Virus record (IMG/VR): IMGVR_UViG_3300009163_000025
Coordinates: 1-64,000 of that record
Direction: 5' to 3' (one strand)
Origin: a virus
Length of the DNA stretch: 64,000 nucleotides
Shown: in pieces, positions 34,048-40,286 of the stretch
Layout: every line of letters starts with the position of its first letter
Numbering within the stretch: the stretch's first letter is position 1
Notes under the pieces: generated by a model
Told to the model about the DNA's origin: nothing
What the model saw: only the letters and a program-made list of their open reading frames with translations
The model's database searches: none
Program-made: the position numbers and the translations under genes

Positions 34048-34121
34048 TGGTGCCCCTTGACAGAATCGAACTGCCGTAACCTGATTACAAAACAGGCGTA
34101 ATACCATTATACTAAAGGGGC
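34048..34121 (-). tRNA. tRNA-Thr (TGT)
   Basis: Acceptor GCCCCTT/AAGGGGC, discriminator A, CCA; anticodon loop TTTGTAA, with a T-T mismatch closing the stem. Confidence 0.92.
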
Positions 34122-34140
34122 TCATACTTTATATATCTAT

Positions 34141-34214
34141 TGGCAGAGGGTACAAGAATCGAACTTGTGACAACGGAATCAAAATCCGTGGTTATACCAT
34201 TTAACTAACCCCCA
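34141..34214 (-). tRNA. tRNA-Gln (TTG)
   Basis: Acceptor TGGGGGT/ACCCTCT with a mismatched first pair, as tolerated in tRNA-Gln; discriminator G, CCA; anticodon stem ACGGA/TCCGT, loop TTTTGAT. Confidence 0.92.
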
Positions 34215-34219
34215 ACATT

Positions 34220-34309
34220 TGGTGGAAGCGGTGAGATTCGAACTCACGGACCCTTTCGGATCGACAGTTTTCAAGACTGTTGCCATAAACCTGACTCGAC
34301 CACGCTTCC
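34220..34309 (-). tRNA. tRNA-Ser (TGA)
   Basis: Acceptor GGAAGCG/CGCTTCC, CCA; anticodon loop CTTGAAA; long variable arm CGATCCGAAAGGGTC. Confidence 0.95.
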
Positions 34310-34315
34310 ATTAAT

Positions 34316-34390
34316 TGGCACCCAATGAAGGAATCAAACCTCCAACTCCTCGTTCGTAGCAAGGTGTGATATTCATTTCACTAATCGGGT
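34316..34390 (-). tRNA. tRNA-Arg (ACG)
   Basis: Acceptor ACCCGAT/ATTGGGT, discriminator G, CCA; anticodon loop CTACGAA. The A34 would need host TadA deamination to read all CGN wobble codons. Confidence 0.92.
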
Positions 34391-34393
34391 AAT

Positions 34394-34476
34394 TGGTGCC
34401 CCAAGAGAGACTTGAACTCTCACGCACTAGGCACTGGCTTCTAAGACCAGCGTGTCTACCATTCCACCATCGGGGC
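34394..34476 (-). tRNA. tRNA-Leu (TAG)
   Basis: Acceptor GCCCCGA/TTGGGGC, CCA; anticodon loop CTTAGAA; long variable arm TGCCTAGTGCG. Confidence 0.95.
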
Positions 34477-34484
34477 AATATACT

Positions 34485-34558
34485 TGGTACCCAGTAGAGG
34501 TATCGATCCTCTGATTAACGCTTATCAAGCGTTTGTTATACCATTTAACTAACCGGGC
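34485..34558 (-). tRNA. tRNA-Ile (GAT)
   Basis: Acceptor GCCCGGT/ACTGGGT, discriminator A, CCA; anticodon stem AACGC/GCGTT, loop TTGATAA. Confidence 0.94.
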
Positions 34559-34563
34559 ATATT

Positions 34564-34639
34564 TGGTACCGACTTCAGGTTACGATCCTGATTCTCTGGT
34601 TTTTCAAACCAGCGCAATGACCACACTTGCTCAATCGGC
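34564..34639 (-). tRNA. tRNA-Phe (GAA)
   Basis: Acceptor GCCGATT/AGTCGGT, discriminator A, CCA; anticodon stem CTGGT/ACCAG, loop TTGAAAA. Its first 9 nt overlap the 3' end of the phosphoesterase gene. Confidence 0.93.
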
Positions 34640-35215
34640 AGAACCATTTCCGTTCTTAAATCCTACTACACCACCTTCTTCTTTGATGCGTTTGATAACG
34701 TCTTCAAAAAGAATTGGCGTGTAATCTGTTTGTTCTACACATACACAATAGTATCTTGGATCGGGAACTGGAACACCATACTTACCTACTGGTTGCATCA
34801 TCACTCTGTTAGAATGTAGATGCCCATGAATGTTCACACCGAATCTTCCAAGACTGTCTACGTGAATAGGAATGTGAGAAAGAATCATTCCGTTCATTAC
34901 ATGATAAGCACGTAACTCTCTAAAATATTTTCTATACTCATCATCACGAAAAATATCGTGATTACCACGAATTAAAACTTTGTCACCATTTAGCCTACTC
35001 ATAATGCCTAGACTTTTACGATTGATAACAACATCGCCTAGATGATAAACTTTATCGTTAGGGCGAACTCTATCATTCCAGCGCCTAACCATTTCTTCAT
35101 CCATCTCATCTGCATTATCCCATGGACGTAGTTTTGTCACACCATCATTACGCATGAATCTACACACACCAGTGTGACCAAAGTGTGTGTCACTAACTAA
35201 AAATACTGATGGCAT
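34631..35215 (-). CDS. Metallophosphoesterase
   Basis: 194 aa. SDTHFGH (8-14), HLGDVV, RGNHDIF, LSHIPIH and NIHGHLHSN are the five metal-site motifs of calcineurin-like phosphoesterases of the phage/YfcE-like type. The last three codons lie inside tRNA-Phe. Substrate unknown. Confidence 0.88.
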   Translation of the reverse strand: MPSVFLVSDTHFGHTGVCRFMRNDGVTKLRPWDNADEMDEEMVRRWNDRVRPNDKVYHLGDVVINRKSLGIMSRLNGDKVLIRGNHDIFRDDEYRKYFRELRAYHVMNGMILSHIPIHVDSLGRFGVNIHGHLHSNRVMMQPVGKYGVPVPDPRYYCVCVEQTDYTPILFEDVIKRIKEEGGVVGFKNGNGSAD

Positions 35216-35229
35216 ATATTACTCCTTTG

Positions 35230-35304
35230 TGGGGTGTCTAATGAGGATCGAACTCATACGGAGGGAATCACAATCCCTAATGCTACCACTACATCATAGA
35301 CACC
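35230..35304 (-). tRNA. tRNA-His (GTG)
   Basis: Encodes the extra G(-1) opposite C73, the histidine identity feature; acceptor GTGTCTA/TAGACAC, CCA; anticodon stem AGGGA/TCCCT, loop TTGTGAT. Confidence 0.95.
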
Positions 35305-35312
35305 ATAAAAAT

Positions 35313-35387
35313 TGGTAGGGGCACCGAGAATCGAACTCGGATTAATAGGTTAAAAGCCTACTACTTTAGCCGTTAAGTTATGCCCCC
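35313..35387 (-). tRNA. tRNA-Lys (TTT)
   Basis: Acceptor GGGGGCA/TGCCCCT, discriminator A, CCA; anticodon loop CTTTTAA. Confidence 0.95.
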
Positions 35388-35391
35388 ATAT

Positions 35392-35466
35392 TGGTGGTTC
35401 AGGTTGGATTCGAGCCAACGACCTACTCCGTATGAAGGAGTTGCACTACCGCTGTGCTACTGAACC
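35392..35466 (-). tRNA. Second tRNA with CAT anticodon (Met or Ile2)
   Basis: Acceptor GGTTCAG/CTGAACC, CCA; anticodon stem ACTCC/GGAGT, loop TTCATAC; T-loop CTCGAAT. Differs strongly from the first CAT tRNA, so one is likely elongator Met and the other lysidine-type Ile. Confidence 0.9.
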
Positions 35467-35469
35467 GAT

Positions 35470-35555
35470 TGGTGGAGAATCAGGGATTCGAACCCCGTAT
35501 ACCTTAAGGTGACAGATTTACAGTCTGCTGAAGTCGCCAATGCTTCTCATTCTCC
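35470..35555 (-). tRNA. tRNA-Tyr (GTA)
   Basis: Acceptor GGAGAAT/ATTCTCC, CCA; anticodon loop CTGTAAA; long variable arm CACCTTAAGGTAT, as in bacterial tRNA-Tyr. Confidence 0.95.
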
Positions 35556-35561
35556 GTTGTT

Positions 35562-35640
35562 TGGCTCCGAGTAAGAGAATCGAACTCTTCTAACCAGTGA
35601 TTAACAGTCACGCCCATGCACCTTGCTCGGGTTTCTCGGA
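35562..35640 (-). tRNA. tRNA-Asn (GTT)
   Basis: Acceptor TCCGAGA/ACTCGGA (one mismatch), discriminator G, CCA; anticodon loop CTGTTAA; T-loop TTCGATT. The left boundary of the gene-free RNA-like region. Confidence 0.88.
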
Positions 35641-35930
35641 ATAAATGCTTTCTCTCTGCGGCGGTAATTATAGTACTAATGGACTCTGAGGACGTCTGTT
35701 TTACCAGACACTCATACCACGTACCCTCCACCCGCTCCCCGACCAGAGAAAACTCTCGTATTGCCAACGCTACTTTGGTAAGAGTAGTACCACACTTGAG
35801 TAACGAACTCACTTCACTTCCTGCGTGTCACAGTAGCCAGACGTTACTCCAGCGGGTTTGGTTGCAGGTAGTGGTAACGCTCCACTCTCGCTATGGCTTA
35901 TGAGACCATGCGGGTCCTTGACCTACCTGC
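35641..35930 (-). ncRNA. Candidate structured non-coding RNA
   Basis: About 290 nt with no convincing gene and visibly higher GC than its surroundings. Stems: GCAGGTAG/CTACCTGC (35864-35871 with 35923-35930), GAGTAACG/CGTTACTC (35798-35805 with 35842-35849), TGGTA/TACCA (35776-35792), GTCTG/CAGAC (35694-35709) and AGAG/CTCT near 35745. It lies between tRNA-Asn and a gene. RNase P and tmRNA signatures were looked for and not found. Strand inferred from its neighbours. Confidence 0.5.
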
Positions 35931-35934
35931 GATA

Positions 35935-36390
35935 TTACTTTATAACTTGTAGATACTCGTAATTAACTGTATCTTCGTTTTCTCTAAACACTATTGCACC
36001 ATTACGTGTATGAAACCTTTTGGCTAAATCAGTCTTTGGTGATAGTGTCACAAATCGTTTAATGTCTGGATTGTTTTCTTTGATAGATTTTACCGCTTCA
36101 AATATCAATGTGCGACCTGCTCCTGGTGCGTAACTCCATATCGTATAGAATACAGCAACATCTGGCGTATCACAAATCTCAAACAACTCAGATTCTTTTG
36201 TTGGAATCATGTTTTGATAACTAACACATGTCATTGCTTTCACTTCATCTTGTTCATTGCGGAACACAAAGATATCTCTGTTCTTTCCGATTCTATCAAC
36301 GTGAGGAATGTTTGGGCGAACTGGATCGTCAATCAAAAATTCAAAAAACTTATCAGTCAATTCTTTTATAGTACGTATCATATTATTCAT
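35935..36390 (-). CDS. GNAT-like acetyltransferase-type phage protein
   Basis: 151 aa. FEICDTPDVAVFYTIWSYAPGAGRTLIFEAVKSI (acyl-CoA-loop-like GAGR), then RFVTLSPKTDLAKRFHTRNGAIVFRENEDTVNYEYL. This pattern is common in T4-like aquatic phages and has the GNAT plan. Substrate unknown. A T4-type late box is 25 nt upstream of the start, so expression is probably late. Confidence 0.7.
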   Translation of the reverse strand: MNNMIRTIKELTDKFFEFLIDDPVRPNIPHVDRIGKNRDIFVFRNEQDEVKAMTCVSYQNMIPTKESELFEICDTPDVAVFYTIWSYAPGAGRTLIFEAVKSIKENNPDIKRFVTLSPKTDLAKRFHTRNGAIVFRENEDTVNYEYLQVIK

Positions 36391-36414
36391 TTCTTAAAAT
36401 TATAAATCGTCATA

Positions 36415-36422
36415 TATTTATA
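36415..36422 (-). promoter_or_regulatory. T4-type late promoter
   Basis: TATAAATA on the minus strand, 25 nt before the ATG at 36390. Exact consensus at the right distance; would need late sigma plus gp33. Confidence 0.75.
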
Positions 36423-36429
36423 TAAAATC

Positions 36430-36505
36430 TGGCGGTCTTAGGGGGTAACGATCCCCACTCTTATGGCGTGACAAGCCATCGTGCGTCCATGAACACTTTA
36501 AGACC
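36430..36505 (-). tRNA. tRNA-Asp (GTC)
   Basis: Acceptor GGTCTTA/TAAGACC, discriminator G, CCA; anticodon stem ATGGC/GCCAT, loop TTGTCAC. Confidence 0.95.
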
Positions 36506-36510
36506 AATCT

Positions 36511-36598
36511 TGGCGGAGAGTATCAGATTCGAACTGATGCATCGCTTTCGCAATGACGGTTTAGCAAACCGCTGGTTTAACCACTCACCCAACTCTCC
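36511..36598 (-). tRNA. tRNA-Ser (GCT)
   Basis: Acceptor GGAGAGT/ACTCTCC, discriminator G, CCA; anticodon loop TTGCTAA; long variable arm CATTGCGAAAGCGATG. Confidence 0.95.
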
Positions 36599-36604
36599 TT
36601 TGTT

Positions 36605-36681
36605 TGGAATAGGTGACAGGACTCGAACCTGCATGAAACGGATTTGCAATCCGTAGCCTAACCATTCGGCGACACACCTAC
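36605..36681 (-). tRNA. tRNA-Cys (GCA)
   Basis: Acceptor GTAGGTG/CACCTAT, discriminator T, CCA; anticodon stem ACGGA/TCCGT, loop TTGCAAA; T-loop TTCGAGT. Confidence 0.94.
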
Positions 36682-36692
36682 GTATCTAATTC

Positions 36693-36820
36693 TACCATTT
36701 GTTTTGCTGACGCACTATTTGCAAAGCCTCAACGGAATTGGTGGCCACACTACCGTTTATTGACAGAGTTACTCAAGGTTGACGTTTACCTCATGGCTTA
36801 CGTCAGCAAAACAAATGGTA
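36693..36820 (-). ncRNA. 20-bp inverted repeat enclosing an 88-nt loop
   Basis: TACCATTTGTTTTGCTGACG at 36693-36712 is perfectly complementary to 36801-36820. Inside are AAGCC/GGCTT and AACGG/CCGTT stems, giving a plausible folded RNA of 128 nt. One arm contains the CCA and discriminator of tRNA-Glu, so the fold competes with or follows tRNA 3' processing. No gene fits in this stretch. Likely a structured ncRNA or processing element. Confidence 0.6.
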
Positions 36821-36890
36821 CTCGGTAGGGGAATCGAACCCCTCTTTCCGGCGTGAAAGGCCAGCGTCCTAACCGATAGACGAACCGAGC
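36816..36890 (-). tRNA. tRNA-Glu (TTC)
   Basis: Acceptor GCTCGGT/ACCGAGT, discriminator A, CCA; anticodon stem CTGGC/GCCGG, loop CTTTCAC. First tRNA of the array behind the promoter at 36946. Confidence 0.95.
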
Positions 36891-36945
36891 ATTTGACAGG
36901 CAAATTGTTAAAGAACATTTGATTGATTTCTCAATCTATGAATAG

Positions 36946-36974
36946 AGTATAACACGATACGCTATCCATGTCAA
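36946..36974 (-). promoter_or_regulatory. tRNA-array promoter with conserved upstream element
   Basis: TTGACA (36974-36969), 17-nt spacer, TATACT (36951-36946). Upstream to 37012 carries the AACAACAG..TGTTG element shared with other early promoters. The start site would be about 50 nt before tRNA-Glu. Confidence 0.8.
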
Positions 36975-37013
36975 CAATATTTTTTGGTACTGTTGTTTTT
37001 TGTAAACACAAAT

Positions 37014-37043
37014 AAAAATCCCCTAGTTTTTTAGGCTAGGGGG
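37014..37043 (-). terminator. Terminator upstream of the tRNA array
   Basis: CCCCTAG/CTAGGGG stem (37020-37026 with 37036-37042); on the minus strand it is followed by ATTTTTATTT. It isolates the tRNA array from the small-gene operon. The plus strand also has a short U-run. Confidence 0.7.
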
Positions 37044-37072
37044 CTTTTGTTTGCATTTAAGGTTTTTGGTCC

Positions 37073-37186
37073 TCAGGTGCAAGCCCCCATTCCAGGTGTG
37101 TGGCAATCGGCAATCTCAAAGCGAGAATTACCCTGCCAACTTGATGGCATATAATTCGTCTTTGACTGTACCGATAATAGTTTCAT
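37073..37186 (-). CDS. Possible tiny gene after MazG-like
   Basis: 37 codons starting MKLLSVQSKTNYMPSSWQGN, whose ATG overlaps the MazG-like stop (TAATG). No ribosome site beyond coupling and no family; may be untranslated leader sequence. Confidence 0.25.
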   Translation of the reverse strand: MKLLSVQSKTNYMPSSWQGNSRFEIADCHTPGMGACT

Positions 37187-37464
37187 TAAATTTTCTCTTT
37201 AGTAAAAATGTCTGACCACGTTTGTAATTTCTTACGTTTGTTTTGTGAAGCCTGTTCTACTTCATCAATGTTGATGATTTTATTTTCAATCATCAATTGA
37301 ATCATGCAAAACAAATCTCCAACTTCTTCTGTTAACCTTTGCCGATTGGTGCGATCCAAATGAACTGCATCAATGCCAAATCGAAAAACTTTGCTAATCG
37401 CTTGTGTCACTTCCGCACATTCTTCCTGTGCAATCAGCAATACTTCTTTTTCGACCTCATTCAT
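37186..37464 (-). CDS. MazG-like nucleotide pyrophosphohydrolase
   Basis: 92 aa from the ATG at 37464, which sits about 20 nt after the promoter -10 at 37485. AQEECAEVTQAISKVFRFG and RLTEEVGDLFCMIQLM give the ExxE...EExxD metal motifs of the all-alpha NTP pyrophosphohydrolases. It would hydrolyse (d)NTPs or ppGpp-like nucleotides. Confidence 0.8.
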   Translation of the reverse strand: MNEVEKEVLLIAQEECAEVTQAISKVFRFGIDAVHLDRTNRQRLTEEVGDLFCMIQLMIENKIINIDEVEQASQNKRKKLQTWSDIFTKEKI

Positions 37465-37481
37465 TATATATCCTTTTTCTT

Positions 37482-37769
37482 TCAATTATACACTTGTTCG
37501 AGCAAATTGTCAAGAACTTTTTTTGTTTCTTTGCTTGTCGCACCATAAATCTTAAATTGATCTGCTAGTGACATTACGCCTTGAACTAACATTTCTTTCG
37601 GCTCGCCTTTATTGTATTCATACATCACTCGCTTATTCAAGAATGACGCAACCTTTTCAATTACGATTCTTGGAAACTCATCTGTTTTTAAATTCCATTG
37701 ATTAGCACTCAAATCAACACTAATGTTTGTTCGAATCGCAATATTTGGATGCGGTTTATTGATATTCAT
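37482..37769 (-). CDS. Hypothetical protein (95 aa)
   Basis: MNINKPHPNIAIRTNISVDL, then FPRIVIEKVASFLNKRVMYEY and a helical end. Unrecognised. Overlaps the preceding start by 4 nt. Confidence 0.6.
   Translation of the reverse strand: MNINKPHPNIAIRTNISVDLSANQWNLKTDEFPRIVIEKVASFLNKRVMYEYNKGEPKEMLVQGVMSLADQFKIYGATSKETKKVLDNLLEQVYN
37485..37513 (-). promoter_or_regulatory. Promoter of the MazG-like gene
   Basis: TTGACA (37513-37508), 17-nt spacer, TATAAT (37490-37485), inside the 3' end of the preceding gene. Confidence 0.75.
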
Positions 37770-38062
37770 TCTACAAATTTCCTTACAAGAAAACGTTTTA
37801 CATCATAACACTTTTTAAAATATACTGAAGATCGTTTGTTATTAATTGACAACTTCACTTCAATATTCTTCGGTGATTTCACAACAACTGCACCATAACA
37901 ATTTTTGTTCAACCCAAATGGTATCACATAACCATCACCTCTGTCAAGTTTTTTCTTTGCATATCCGTTTGCGCCTTTGATCTTATCCAAAGCACCAAAA
38001 CGAATTGTGTCCAAAACTTCTACGGCAATAGATTGTCTCGGACCCATGCCTTCAATATACAT
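37766..38062 (-). CDS. Hypothetical protein (98 aa)
   Basis: Start taken at MYIEGMGPRQSIAVEVLDTI (38062) with AAGGAAC upstream. Basic and beta-rich (DGYVIPFGLNKNCYGAVVV). Unrecognised. Confidence 0.6.
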   Translation of the reverse strand: MYIEGMGPRQSIAVEVLDTIRFGALDKIKGANGYAKKKLDRGDGYVIPFGLNKNCYGAVVVKSPKNIEVKLSINNKRSSVYFKKCYDVKRFLVRKFVE

Positions 38063-38192
38063 ATTGTTCCTTGTGCTTTGGTTCTCTCTTACGTTTGTCT
38101 TCAACCACACGCATACGATACTTAGGGCTACGCAAGTCCTTTGCTACCATATTACGTGGCTTTGATCTACAAACTTTCACCGTAATCACCAT
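38052..38192 (-). CDS. Small basic protein (46 aa)
   Basis: KPRNMVAKDLRSPKYRMRVV core, highly basic. The ATG at 38192 has GAGG 4 nt upstream and overlaps the previous gene by 26 nt; a GTG at 38180 is an alternative. The pattern NMVAKxL...R.V.DK recurs in small phage proteins of unknown role. Confidence 0.6.
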   Translation of the reverse strand: MVITVKVCRSKPRNMVAKDLRSPKYRMRVVEDKRKREPKHKEQYVY

Positions 38193-38400
38193 AGTCCTCA
38201 TTTGTTCCCATTCCTGCTGAAGCCATAGCGGAATCAAAATCTCCGTCCATGCTTTCATTATACTCTACATCCATAAAACTTGCAACAAAATCATCTACCA
38301 ATTCTACTGGTATACTAAGCATTGTTGCAATCGTGAATTCATTGTATCCTTGTGTATACAATTGTTCAATCTCCATAGCCAACTCGCTCATCCTACTCAT
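38167..38400 (-). CDS. Hypothetical protein, HTH-like (77 aa)
   Basis: LYTQGYNEFTIATMLSIP looks like a helix-turn-helix; the C-terminal half is acidic and Met/Gly rich. ATGA overlap with the upstream gene. Confidence 0.6.
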   Translation of the reverse strand: MSRMSELAMEIEQLYTQGYNEFTIATMLSIPVELVDDFVASFMDVEYNESMDGDFDSAMASAGMGTNEDYGDYGESL

Positions 38401-38741
38401 GCTAGTTCCTTTTGTTTATCCAAAACTTCCTGATACGTCATTGTGGGTTCTTTGCTAGTGATAGCACCATCAAACTGTAACTGAGACCTCTCAAACCATG
38501 AAAGGTAATCATCACTTTCCATAGACCAATCAGTCATGTACTCGCTGGAATAATCTGTATCTGTTTCAATGCCAGTCAAGGTGAACTTCACAAACTCATT
38601 ATAGTCTATGTTAAGCGGAACGTCAAGTATCTTATACTCGGAACCGCCTTTTGCTTTCCAATACTGAGGACACTCACCCACACCATCCCAATCATGTGCG
38701 CCATAATTTTCGTGGTACTGAGTGCGGATAACTATCATCAT
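38397..38741 (-). CDS. Conserved phage protein (114 aa)
   Basis: MMIVIRTQYHENYGAHDWDG followed by CPQYWKAKGGSEYKI is a pattern found in many T4-like and podoviral phages. C-terminus acidic. Function unknown. Confidence 0.75.
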   Translation of the reverse strand: MMIVIRTQYHENYGAHDWDGVGECPQYWKAKGGSEYKILDVPLNIDYNEFVKFTLTGIETDTDYSSEYMTDWSMESDDYLSWFERSQLQFDGAITSKEPTMTYQEVLDKQKELA

Positions 38742-38753
38742 ATATTTAGTCCT

Positions 38754-38948
38754 TTAATAACTTTGGTGTGAATGACCTATTGCGAACAATGGAGCACCAT
38801 CGTTGTCATCGCCAGCAGGCCGTGGCAAAAAACAATCCGCAAAATCGTCATAACAATAATAACCAGTCTGTGTCACAACCAACCGAGCATCGGCTGGCAA
38901 AGCGGACAAAGCGGCAATCATATCTGCAACATTAATAAAATTAGTCAT
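38754..38948 (-). CDS. Hypothetical protein (64 aa)
   Basis: MTNFINVADMIAALSALPADARLVV, then acidic loop DDNDGAP. Resembles small phage proteins with A..ALS.LP.D..VV. Function unknown. Confidence 0.65.
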   Translation of the reverse strand: MTNFINVADMIAALSALPADARLVVTQTGYYCYDDFADCFLPRPAGDDNDGAPLFAIGHSHQSY

Positions 38949-38949
38949 A

Positions 38950-39204
38950 TTATCTCTCCTTAAAACCTAATTCAAATTCCATCATCAACATTTTGGCAAT
39001 ATTGATATACTGCCTTGCATCATTCAACGCACGTTCACTACCCGACTGCATCACTTCCTGTGCATCAGAAAGGTAACTTGCAATCACCATACCAGGACCA
39101 GAAAATTTGAAACTGATTGAATCCGTAACGGACTCAAGAATTTCGGATTTCTTAGCACCGTATGCTTGGATTTCCCAGAGGGTTTGTTCGTTTGCTGTTC
39201 TCAT
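38950..39204 (-). CDS. Hypothetical protein (84 aa)
   Basis: Start at MRTANEQTLWEIQAYGAKKS (39204), with AAGGACA upstream and behind the promoter at 39236. SFKFSGPGMVIASYLSDAQEVM suggests a mostly helical fold. Unrecognised. Confidence 0.65.
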   Translation of the reverse strand: MRTANEQTLWEIQAYGAKKSEILESVTDSISFKFSGPGMVIASYLSDAQEVMQSGSERALNDARQYINIAKMLMMEFELGFKER

Positions 39205-39235
39205 TTCAATGTCCTTTATCAACTCAACAGAATTA

Positions 39236-39263
39236 ATTATACACGGTTCGGAGGGTAAGTCAA
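39236..39263 (-). promoter_or_regulatory. Early promoter with conserved upstream element
   Basis: TTGACT (39263-39258), 16-nt spacer, TATAAT (39241-39236); upstream AACAACAC...GTTG element to 39300. Confidence 0.85.
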
Positions 39264-39284
39264 CAACTATTTTTGATAGTGTTG

Positions 39285-39467
39285 TTATTCTGCAACAGTT
39301 GCAAACATCTTGCGGCCGTCAACCATGAACCGCTCGAATGCTTCCATAGTCTTTTCAGAGTAAACCATCTTACCTTCACGTTGGATATCTTGCAACAACT
39401 CCAAGAAACCCAAGCCTAAAAATTCACGTTCTTTATTCAGAATACCAATTGCTGTTTCGATTTTCAT
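39285..39467 (-). CDS. Hypothetical protein (60 aa)
   Basis: MKIETAIGILNKEREFLGLG, helical and acidic. Its last codons contain the upstream element of the promoter at 39236. Unrecognised. Confidence 0.6.
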   Translation of the reverse strand: MKIETAIGILNKEREFLGLGFLELLQDIQREGKMVYSEKTMEAFERFMVDGRKMFATVAE

Positions 39468-39476
39468 TTTATTTCC

Positions 39477-39656
39477 TTAATCAAAAAAGTTGCCAGACTG
39501 ACACGAAAATGCATTCTGGCCAGCATCAAACCAAGCCATAGGATGCAAATCTAATTTATCAATCACTTGACGATTGCACATTTCCATCGCATTCAGTTTA
39601 GACTCTGCGGTGAATTCATAAACATCTTTACCAACATAAAATTTGTATGTAATCAT
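39477..39656 (-). CDS. Hypothetical protein (59 aa)
   Basis: Start at MITYKFYVGKDVYEFTAESK (39656), just after the upstream stop; the longer 39752 reading would overlap it heavily. Compact beta/alpha. Unrecognised. Confidence 0.55.
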   Translation of the reverse strand: MITYKFYVGKDVYEFTAESKLNAMEMCNRQVIDKLDLHPMAWFDAGQNAFSCQSGNFFD

Positions 39657-39657
39657 A

Positions 39658-39894
39658 TTAAGCACCATAAAAGTCAGAAGTAAAACCACAAGTATTGTAG
39701 ACACATTCCCGAACATCTGTGTCCATTGCTTCACCAAATTTGCTGTAATCATTTTTGGCTAACATGTTGAGACACTTGTAAGTTTCTGGCCATGTCAGGT
39801 TCATTGTTACTGCGGCAACAACAACACCATGAACGGCTAAGTTACCAACTTCGCTAAACATTCCGTAAGAGATATCATGTGATAATGTAGTCAT
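39658..39894 (-). CDS. Hypothetical protein (78 aa)
   Basis: MTTLSHDISYGMFSEVGNLAVHGVV with a helical C-terminus holding two Cys. Same strand, 9 nt after its neighbour. Unrecognised. Confidence 0.6.
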   Translation of the reverse strand: MTTLSHDISYGMFSEVGNLAVHGVVVAAVTMNLTWPETYKCLNMLAKNDYSKFGEAMDTDVRECVYNTCGFTSDFYGA

Positions 39895-39903
39895 TTTATT
39901 TCC

Positions 39904-40173
39904 TTAAATCAAATCAACTTGAACTTGCGTACCAACTTGCGAGGTATTGTAACTTGTCATACCAACACCAGTGGGAACCAACGCACCATCTTTTTGTGCC
40001 ATGTAACGCATGTAAGACAAACGCAACAGAGCATCATTGGCCGCTTGTGAATGAGTGTATGTAGCAAACACACTAGACACACCAGCAACGGTGGTGTAGA
40101 CACCAATTCCGTCAAACATCACACGAATTTTCTGTGAATTTTTGAAGCCTTGGATGTAGGTTTTAGTACGCAT
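39904..40173 (-). CDS. Hypothetical protein (89 aa)
   Basis: MRTKTYIQGFKNSQKIRVMFDGIGVY, beta-rich N-terminus and Tyr/Met-rich helix. First gene behind promoter 40211, AAGGAAA ribosome site. Unrecognised. Confidence 0.65.
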   Translation of the reverse strand: MRTKTYIQGFKNSQKIRVMFDGIGVYTTVAGVSSVFATYTHSQAANDALLRLSYMRYMAQKDGALVPTGVGMTSYNTSQVGTQVQVDLI

Positions 40174-40210
40174 TTCAAATTTCCTTTTCTTTTCTCAATC
40201 TCTAGACTCT

Positions 40211-40238
40211 AGTATACCACAATGGGTACATATGTCAA
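40211..40238 (-). promoter_or_regulatory. Early promoter with conserved upstream element
   Basis: TTGACA (40238-40233), 16-nt spacer, TATACT (40216-40211); upstream AACAACAG...GTTG element to 40270. Confidence 0.85.
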
Positions 40239-40286
40239 CAACTATTTTCAATTCTGTTGTTTTTATGCAACTGAATACTTTGGTAT

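Noticed and set aside
35641-35934. RNase P RNA in the gene-free region
   Set aside because: No GAGGAAAGUCC core or other conserved RNase P motif on either strand.
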